Program-made: the position numbers and the translations under genes
In this document: positions 55,110 through 64,000 of the stretch, piece after piece
How the letters are laid out: each line of letters opens with the position of its first letter
Numbering within the stretch: position 1 is the stretch's first letter
The notes under the pieces: generated by a model
The model's input: only the letters and a program-made list of their open reading frames with translations
Databases searched by the model: none
What the model was told of the DNA's origin: nothing
Assembly (NCBI GenBank): GCA_031216915.1
Contig: CM062290.1
Coordinates: 385,436,718 to 385,500,717 of the forward strand
DNA: 64,000 nucleotides
Direction of reading: 5' to 3'
DNA from: Pictodentalium vernedei
Lineage: Eukaryota > Mollusca > Scaphopoda > Dentaliida > Dentaliidae

Positions 55110-55411
55110 GTTAAAAAATTTATAGTAATTTCTATATTTTTTATACTTACCAATGACCCAGACATAGCTGGTGCTAACTCTTAAAATATAGGGCCAAACA
55201 CAAATTTTGCCCCCCAATCCCCAAAATTTGCATCTAAAACCAAAGAAAACATGTCCTGAAAGGCCCTCCACCCTTCACCTCTACTGCGCATGCGCAGTGT
55301 CAAGGACGTTCCGAAATTGGCGCAATTAATCATTCTAATAACCAGTGCCTGGTAAGCGCTATGTACTCAGCGGGGAGGCAAGAGTTCCCAACTCCTGGGA
55401 GGGCCATCCCC

Positions 55412-55493
55412 GTCTGGGTCATTGGTAAGTATAAAAAATATAGAAATTACTATAAATTTTTTAACATTTTTATACTGTACCAATGACCCAGAC
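55412..55493 (-). repeat. ICR of B3, co-varying with its own terminus
   Basis: B3's end reads AGTAATTTCTATATTTTT where other copies have AGTAATTTATATATTTTT. Its ICR carries the exactly complementary change (AAAAATATAGAAATTACT). Confidence 0.93.
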
Positions 55494-56095
55494 ATAGCTG
55501 AATAGTAAAAAGGCTGGAGGGCCAAGGACATAGAGCAAAATGGAATACGCTCAATAATATAAAATAGAGTCATCCCCTGTAGGGAAAAAGAAGTAATAGG
55601 CCTTACATGTATCTTTCTTATTTATGATAAATTAGAAAGATACAACACCTTCCAAAATTGAGCTTCATACATCCATGTACTCTATTAATATCCAATATAA
55701 TCCTTATACTAATAATTTTTAAAGTAAGCCAATAAATAAAGTAAGTCTAGAGAATAGAGACTCTTATACTCCTAAAAAGTGTCTGAGGATTGCATAATCA
55801 TGTCTGTTGACATATGCAATATTCAAAAGCTATACTTTAAAAACTAAGACTTGAATGAATTTTTAAAACATAAACTTCTCACTAAACAACCATCCCAATA
55901 ACAGCTCAGAATTACTAACTCCGGAGGAGGTATTCCCTTGTTTTCATAGTAAAACAGGTGACCCAAGGGAACACCCTCCCCCCCCCCCCCCCCTTTTTCT
56001 TGCCCTGGGTCAAATAGCCCAGAGCGAAGAGGGCAGCAGAACGGAGACACTGCCGAAACAGACACCCTACCTAGCTATAGTAGCAACTGTTAAGT

Positions 56096-57990
56096 GAATG
56101 ACATTCTGAGCAGTAGATAATAGACCTAACAATAGAGGCCTCCAGAAATGGACTCGATATTTCTGAGATAAAAATTCATGAATGTGGATGGCTGAGCGCA
56201 ATGAGCAGCCTTCAAAAATCTATAATAGCGACACTATTAATGTAAGCCCAAGATGTAGAAGAACTCTTACTTCATGAGCCGAAATCTTAAGCACAACTGC
56301 TGAGTCAATGATATACCATAAGCAGTACCGATAGTTAATAGAATCCATTAACAATAGAATGGAGCGTAACGTCCTTCTCCTAGGCATCAAAGACAGAAGA
56401 AGCTTACGCCCGTAGTAATAAACAGATATCTGTTTATAAATACATTAACTCTAACCGGAAAGAGTAAAGGCCTATGCCCGTACGAAGATGGAAGGACCTT
56501 AATAACAATAGGTTCTGGATATTAGGAGCCTAACTCTTATGCAAAAATCCAACCTAAATAGTAAAGGAAGTAGTGATTCCGAAACTATGAAAGTGAAAAT
56601 CATCCATTGATAGTGCATGAAACTCACTGACTCTTCAGTAAAAGAGAAACCAACAGAATTACTGTCTAAAAGGTCAGAATTTGAAAACTACTGTTTCCAG
56701 AGGCTCAAATGATTACTTAGCTAAATAAGAACCGAAGTTAAATTCCATATAGGAATTTAATCTAAAGATTCTAAGTCTATTTATCAAAAAGTTACTAACT
56801 GACTTAGATAAAGAGACATAAGACTCAATTGTAAACTATCCTAGAGTGCATAGGTATGAGGTAACATAAACCTATAACCTTAATAATAACAGGCTGCAGT
56901 AGATCTTGTGAAACAAGTATACTAAAAAATCGCAATGAGTAGTATGGAGGGATCAACAATATGAACATAATGATCCCTACACCACGACGGAAGAGCCTCC
57001 ACTTTAGCCGCATAGAATAGCGAAGAAGAGGATCTCCTATAGTAAGAAATCGCGTCCAAAGCTCGTCCAGAACAATGCTTACAATGCAATACGGACCACA
57101 CAACGGAATACATGAAGGTTGCGACCTTGCGAGTTGTGATAAGGATGACACGATTTACCCAGTGAAAAAAGATCCTCACATTGAGGAAGATTTCACGTTA
57201 AGTCCCACAGTAGACCACAGAGTAAATTACCCATGGTCTCTGTGAAGATAGAGATGCTATCAACAGAAATGTATTGTGGTTGTTTATCTTAGCAATACCT
57301 GCTGAAACAACAGCGCCGGAGGATACGCGTATCGTATCATTCCGTCCTATAGATCACTAGAGCGTTAACAACATTAGCTCAGAGATCCGGACAAGCCAAC
57401 ACATACGTCTGCAATTGATTAGCAAGCTGTGTCGTAAATAAATCATCATTGGGCGCTCCCATAGATAGCAAATCTGATTGAATACTTGTTTGTTGAGAGT
57501 CCATTCTGACAGCAACAAGCGACCCCTAAATGAACGGGAGTCCGGTAAAACAATCAGACGACCCGGAATATGACGGACCAAAACAGACCTTGGTGTACTA
57601 TAACCAACAGACGGATTCTTTTCATTAAATTGAATAACGGAAACGAAAGAGTGCCTCCCTGGTTCCGGAGATACGCCACTACTGTCGAATTAACGGACAG
57701 GATTTGGGCATGCGTTTCTGAATAATGTTCATGCAATGACATAAAGCAAGCCTAAAAAACATTATTCCGCGGAAGATAATTGGTTGCTAAGAGACTGCGG
57801 AACCCAAAGACCCTGGCACTACGAATCCGTTGGGATCAGGATTATATCCCAATCTGTTTGACTGGCAACCGTCATAACAGCAACACTCGGGTCCGGCAAC
57901 TGCAGTGGCACTCTCTGAGTCAACCACCGAATGTTTGCCCCAGTCTGAATCTCTTGTAACCCTAGATAGACAAGAGAACGTGTAAATCGA
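56096..57990 (-). pseudogene. Tyrosine recombinase and RNase H remnants, B3
   Basis: Recombinase remnant to about 57010, then RNase H/RT tail to about 57990. Slightly fewer indels than B1 and B2 in places (for example 56160-56180 retains bases lost there), but no intact frame. Confidence 0.8.
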
Positions 57991-57994
57991 GCAA

Positions 57995-60926
57995 TTCATG
58001 GATTGCTGAAAAGTTGCCGTCGAAGAGAAGCTTCTCCGAGAACGAAGCGACTCTAAGAGAGTTCTTAACCTTACTATCCACGCGCGTGGATGTAGCTAGG
58101 GCTGCGACACGTCTAACCAACTCCAATCAGCCACTGAAGGGCGGAGTTATACGTGAACAAACTACTGCCCTCAAAAGAAATTACATTGAGAATAATATCC
58201 CGTAAATCTTTTCTTGAAGACGTAATGATAACGCCTCACGTATGATAAAGTGTCTAAATTAAGTCTACTAGACATCATTGTCGTTTCCAACATTGAAGTT
58301 GGAAAAGACATAGACGGCGAAAAAGAATATTTCCAGTCTTTAACCACACCGTCTAGACGCATATAAACTCTCGGTATGCCCTGCACTGCCAAAATAAACT
58401 ATTCGTATAAATGATAAAACGATAGAAAAGAGCAACGCGGACAAGAAACTAAACTATCATGCTTGGTAGCAGGCTTGTATGCATATATAGGGTCGAAAAA
58501 TAAAACACCTGTTGTAATGAAATTATTGGACTGCATCGGTAAGTCAGAGACAATGTCCCTGAACCGATCAAAAATTCCGAGTCCAATGACGCTATAAGTC
58601 TCTTATCCAACATCGCAGCAATGTAGTCCGAAATAACAATCACTGGAAGATAATGCCAGAAGATATGAATGGCAGCTTCCGATACTACAAAAGGGAAAAC
58701 TCGAAATCTTTCGAATACCTTTCACCATCCTGTCGGACCCTATAAAGCGTTCGGTCGTCCGTACCTGATGCAACCGCGGACCGCACCGACCCAGCGCCGT
58801 CGGATAATTCCTGATTCGACCAAGAAACTGTCAATTGCTGGGATGCTGCGAAACAACTGTGCTAACTCGGATAGCACGTCCGTCACTGAGGCCTGAGGAG
58901 AAGCGGTCCTACAATGCATTGCCGCTGGAAGCTCCGTGATCGTTACCCCGTGCATACTACCAATATACGAGCGAACGGAGTGTATAGGCCTCGTGTCCCT
59001 TGGCTACCGGATGGCGCGACCTATTCGCCGTGGAATCACTGAATGACGAAACTGATCGGATATTCGAGGTCACGTAGCCAATGTGCGGTCGTGTGCCCTG
59101 CTGTGAGGATGAGGAAGCATTATGGACAGTCTCTCGGACTGTCAATATAACGGAGCGTCCCGACCGACAGACATATGCTCCGAATGTAAAAATCAGAACC
59201 ACAACATGCGGTCCCCTATGTTGTTTGGACGAGAGAGGGACCTCTCTCGCTCACAGCCCGGACGGACCTGGACAAGCCAGGAACCGGACTAACAGGCTTC
59301 CTCCGATCTGTCCTCAATCTGCCGTCACTGGGTGAGTACTAAAGTAATTAAAGTGCTCGCATCACCCAAATCTCCTTCCTAGACCGCAACGGACGAACCC
59401 GGCAGCCGAACCATTCGATGAATGGACGCTACACCGGGTGAGCTAGCGAATGTCACTCCGTAGGCGATAGACATATTCCATGAGCACTTATTGCCGCTAG
59501 CTCTTCATTAACTATGACGACAGAGGCACACTTTTGAAAGACATCTCCGTAACTTTGCGAACAAGAAACCAGAAATGCTTGGTTATAGCAAGCATATAAT
59601 AATAATATATATAGCGTTGTTCAATAATTCGAAAGTTTGTGTGACATTATTGGACTATGTCGGAACTGAGGGACGATGTCCCTGAACCGAACCAAAAATT
59701 TCTAAGTCCACCGGCGCTATCAGTTTCTTATCCGGCATCGCAGCAATCTGGTCCGACGAAAGAAGCTGTAGAAGACCAAGTCAGATGACATACACAACAG
59801 CATATGTTGCTCCGAAAGGGAAAGCTCGAAATCCTCCAAATCCCTTTCGGTATCCCGTCGGACCGGATGAAATTTTCGGACGTCCGTACCCGCTTCCGCG
59901 GAGCGTCCCGACCCAGCATCGTCGGATAAAAAATATGCGACAGATTCAGTTGATGCTGGGATGCTGCGATAAACTGTGCTATTTAGGAAAGCATGTCCTT
60001 CCCGAGGCCTGTGCAGTAGCAGTCTTACGATGCATTGCCGCCGGAAGCTCCGTGTACGTTGACTCCCGCACACTTCCTATGCGAACGTCCGGAGTCTGCA
60101 GGCCTCGTGTCCCTGGCTACCGGATGGTATGACCTGGTCGTCGATGATTCTCTGACTGGCGAAGCTTACTGGATATCCGTGGTCACGTAGCCAAGACCGG
60201 TCGTGTGCGCTACCATGAGAATGAGGAAGCCTTATTGACAGTCTACTCGGGACTGACTATATGTCGGAGCGTCCCGAGCGACGGACGTATGCTCCGAATG
60301 CGAAACATTTTGTACCACAACATCTGGGGCCAGATGTTGTTGTACGAGAGAGGGGCCTCTCTCGCTCGCCATCCGGATGGACCAGAACGAGCTATGAACC
60401 GGACTAAAAGGCTTCCTCCGTTCTCCCTCCGATCCGCCGTCACTGGGAGTGCATTTGGTTGATTTATAGTGCTCGCATCACCCCAAAATTACTTCTAGAC
60501 CGCAACGGACGAACCCGGCTGCCGAACCATTCGGTGAATGGACGCTACACCGAGCGAGCTAGCGGACGTCAAAGGCCGTCGAACCTACTAGGGTCCTCTT
60601 AGGCAATTGGCGTATTTACATGAGCACTTTCCGCTAGCCCTTCATTAATTGTGACGACGGAGGCACACTGTTGGAAGACATCACAGATACATCACCCTAA
60701 TCTTGATCGTCTGAAATAGAAATTGATAAAGTAGAGTGACCCTGCGGGGAAAGGACCGGAGTGTCCAATTCCCCAATAACATACCGTGACATACGCTTCC
60801 CATATTGTCATCGAAATCATACGATACTGAACAGGAGTTAATGCGAGTACACTGACCACATATAGAATGATTATAAAAGTCAGAGGAAGACTTCCTCTTA
60901 TTACAATTGATCAATATCCTTTCAAT
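57995..60926 (-). pseudogene. ORF1 remnant with tandem duplication, B3
   Basis: Two diverged copies of ORF1 sequence starting at about 58489 and 59614. All frames are broken. In the second unit the region at 60118-60300 is a diverged B-type sequence, unlike the A-like patch in B1 and B2. Confidence 0.8.
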
Positions 60927-61617
60927 GTGAAAAGAAAACAAGTCCTGGTACTCGCACTAACCCCTGGTAATCAAAATACATAATAATAATATGATCCATT
61001 AATATAGAAAAAATAATTGAAATCAAAATATTTTGAAAAAATATTTTTTCAGAATAGCCCAAGTTTCTGAAAAGTAACGTTGAGCCCCGATGGATCCCAA
61101 GCCTAAGTGTGGACAAAAATTTTAAAAATATTTTAAACAATTTATTCAACACTTACGAACAATAATAATGTATCTAGTTATGATTAAAATAACATCAAGA
61201 TATTATTTTCCAGAAATCCCCCCTCACACAGAGGGCTGTTGTAAATGTAAACAATGAATGTAAAAACACTAAAATAAGACTCCAGGCACCCAGGCCCGGA
61301 ATCAGTTACCAAAAATACACTATCTGATGCAAAACAGAGACTTCCAGGGAAGAAACTACAGAACATCAGATGGTAGATGCAGAACACAACGCCTAACCAC
61401 CCGTAGGTGAAGACGTAAACATGAGGAAAAGAACAGAATTCATTCTGTTGTTCAGCTAAAACTCCCAAGAAAATTTAGTAATAATAATTACAAAAACTAT
61501 GCCAAAAGCATGGGAGAATAGCAAGGGGGGACTTAAAGGACAGGGAGAGAGGAAAACACTGAAAAATCAGTGTAACTACATAATCAGAATGACAACAAAA
61601 TGGCTGCTGCCTCGAAA

Positions 61618-64000
61618 GTTAAAAAATTTATAGTAATTTATATATTTTTTATACTTACCAATGACCCAGACATAGCTGGTGCTAACTCTTAAAATATAGG
61701 GCCAAACACAAATTTTGCCCCCCAATCCCCAAAATTTGCATCTAAAACTAAAGAAAACATGTCCTGAAAGGCCCTCCACACTTCGCCCCTACTGCGCATG
61801 CGCAGTGTCAAGGACGTTCCGAAATTGGCGCCATTTATCATTCTAATAACCAGTGCCTGGTAAGCGCTATGTACTCAGCGGGGAGGCAAGAGTTCCCAAC
61901 TCCTGGGAGGGCCATCCCCGTCTGGGTCATTGGTAAGTATAAAAAATATATAAATTACTATAAATTTTTTAACATTTTTATACTGTACCAATGACCCAGA
62001 CATAGCTGAATAGTAAAAAGGCTGGAGGGCCAAGGACATAGAGCAAAATGGAATACGCTCAATAAAATAAAATAAAGTCATCCCCTGTAGGGAAAAGAAG
62101 TAATAGGCCTTACATGTATCTTTCTTATTTATGATAAATTAGAAAGATACAACACCTTCCAAAAATTGAGCTTCATACATCCATGTACTCTATTAATATC
62201 CAAGAATCCTTATACTAATAATTTTTAAAGTAAGCCAATAATAAAGTAAGTCTAGAGAATAGAGACTCTTATACTCCTAAAAGTGTGTGAGAATTGCATA
62301 ATCATGTCCGTTGACATATGCAATATTCAAAGCTATACTTTAAAAACTAAGACTTGAATGAATTTTATAAACTTAAACTTCTCACTAAACAACCATCCCA
62401 ATAACAGCTCAGAATTACTAACTCCGGAGGAGGTATCCCCTTGTTTTCATAGTAAAAACAGGTGACCCAAGGGAACACCCTCCCCCCCCCCCCCTTTTTC
62501 TTGCCCTGAGTCAAATAGCCCAGAGCGAAGAGGGCAGCCGAACGGAGACACTGCCGAAACAGACAGCCTACCTAGCTATAGTAGCAACTGTTAAGGGAAT
62601 GACATTCTGAGCAGTAGACAATAGACCTAACAATAGAGGCCTCCAGAAATGGACTCGATATTTCTGAGATAAAATTCATGAATGGATGGCTGAGCGCAAT
62701 GAGAAGCCTTCAAAAATCTATAATAGCAACACTATTAATGTAAGCACAAGAAGTAGAAGAACTCTTACTTCATGAGCCAAAATCTTAAGCACAACTGCTA
62801 AGCCAATGATATACCATAAGCAGTACGCTAGTTAATAGAATCCATTAACAATAAAATGGAGCGTAACGTCCTTCTACTAGACATCAAAGACAGAAGAAGC
62901 TTACGCCCTTGTAATAAACAGATATCTGTTTATAAATACATAAACTGTACCCGGAAAGAGTAAAGGCCTATGCCCATACGAAGACGGAAGGACCTTAAAA
63001 TAATAGGTTCCGGATAATAGGAGCCTAACTCTTATGCAACAATCCAACCTAAATAGTAACGGAAGTATTGATTCCGAAACTATGAAAGTGAAAATCATCC
63101 ATCGATAGTGCATGAAACTCACTGACTCTACAGTAAAAGAGAAACCAACAGAATTACTGTCTAAAAGGTCAGAATTTGAAAACTACTGTTTCCAGAGGCT
63201 CAAATGATTACTTAGCTAAATAAGAACTGAAGTTAAAATCCGTATAGGAATTTAATCTAAAGATTCTAAGTCTATTTATCAAAAAGTTACTAACTGACTT
63301 AGATAAAGAGACAAAAGACTCAATTGTAAACTATCGTAGAGTGCATAGGTATGAGGTAACATAAACCTATAACCTAAATAACAACTGGCTGCAGTAGATC
63401 TTGTGAAACAAGTATACTAAAAAATAGCAATGAGTAGTATGGAGGGATCAACCATATGAACATAATGATCCCTACACCACGACGGAAGAGCCTCCACTTT
63501 AGTCGCATAGAATAGCGAAGAAGAGGATCTCCTATAGTAAGAAATCGCGTCCAAAGCTCGTCCAGTACAGTGCTTACAATGCAATACGGACCACACAACG
63601 GAATACATGAAGGTTGCGACCTTGCTGGTTGTGATAAAGATGACACGATTTACCCAGTGAAAAAAGATCCTCACATAGAGGAAGATTTCACGTTAAGATC
63701 CACAGTAGACAAGAGAGTAAATTACTCATGATCTCTGTGAAGATAGAGATGCTATCAACAGAATGTATTGTGGTTGTTTATCTTAGCAATACCTGCTAAA
63801 ACAACAGCGCCGGAGGATACGCGTATCCTATCATTCCGTCCTATAGATCAATAGAGCGTTAACAGTATTAGCTCCGAGATCTGGACAAGCCAACACATAC
63901 GTCTGCAATTGATTAGCAAGCTGTGTCATAAATAAAACATCATTGGGCGCTCCCATAGATAGCAAATCTGATTGAATACTTGTTTGTTGAGAGTCCATTC
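61618..64000 (-). mobile_element. Non-autonomous DIRS-like element, lineage B, copy B4 (3' part; continues past the window)
   Basis: Left terminus GTTAAAAAATTT at 61618, 3' inverted repeat, ICR 61920-62001, and recombinase and RNase H remnants. Its terminal-repeat variants (CTAAAACTAAAG; GCCATTTATC) and small deletions are those of B1, so B1 and B4 are sister copies. Whether it has the RT deletion cannot be seen. Confidence 0.9.
62592..64000 (-). pseudogene. Tyrosine recombinase and RNase H remnants, B4 (cut by the window edge)
   Basis: Parallel to 32311 onward in B1, with the same disrupted frames; the recombinase part ends near 63510. Confidence 0.8.

Larger units (their letters stand above)
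55110..61617 (-). mobile_element. Non-autonomous DIRS-like element, lineage B, copy B3 (3' and internal part; interrupted by B4)
   Basis: Left terminus GTTAAAAAATTT at 55110 after TAAAAA. ICR at 55412-55493. It shares the RT deletion (about 57985-58010) and ORF1 duplication (units from 58489 and 59614). At 61617/61618 copy B4 begins inside the 5' leader (flank CCTCGAAA); the remaining 5' leader and 5' repeat lie beyond the window. It lacks the A0-like tract seen in B1 and B2. Confidence 0.9.

Overview
This is a eukaryotic, repeat-dominated window in which I see no host gene. The likely source is a marine invertebrate, most probably a bivalve mollusc. That is inferred from three things: dispersed arrays of ~160-180 bp monomers followed by GGAC/ACGG-type microsatellite and a terminal hairpin (the pattern described for bivalve pearl/Helentron-type elements), the mollusc-typical AAAGGGAGATAAC repeat motif, and tRNA-derived SINEs with CTAA/TAA tails.

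About 65% of the window is one superfamily of DIRS-like tyrosine-recombinase retrotransposons, all reading on the minus strand. Three lineages are visible. Lineage A is autonomous: copy A0 (1-2586, cut by the window edge), copy A1 (about 16396-29991, interrupted) and copy A2 (20564-27691, complete). Lineage B is non-autonomous and lacks the reverse-transcriptase core: B0 (2587-2956, terminal fragment), B1 (31329-38400), B2 (42906-49771), B3 (55110-61617, continuing beyond the window) and B4 (61618 to the end). Lineage C is old and decayed: 41073-42905 plus 49772 to about 50140. They are nested: A0 sits in B0, A2 in A1, B2 in C, and B4 in B3.

A2 has everything expected of an active DIRS element: ORF1 (Gag-like, N-terminal Cys/His cluster), a reverse transcriptase/RNase H frame with YLDD, a tyrosine recombinase frame with R...HxxR...W...Y, inverted terminal repeats, and an 82-bp internal complementary region (ICR) equal to the reverse complement of the two element ends placed end to end. 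Insertions are clean, with no target duplication, at AAA^AT-type sites, as expected for recombinase-mediated insertion of a circle.

The spaces between the DIRS copies (about 2957-16395, 29992-31328, 38401-41072, 50140-55109) hold SINEs with target-site duplications, piggyBac-like and fold-back MITEs, a hAT-like element, pearl-like tandem arrays with terminal hairpins, long perfect hairpins, poly-G tracts and one 100-N assembly gap (31183-31282).
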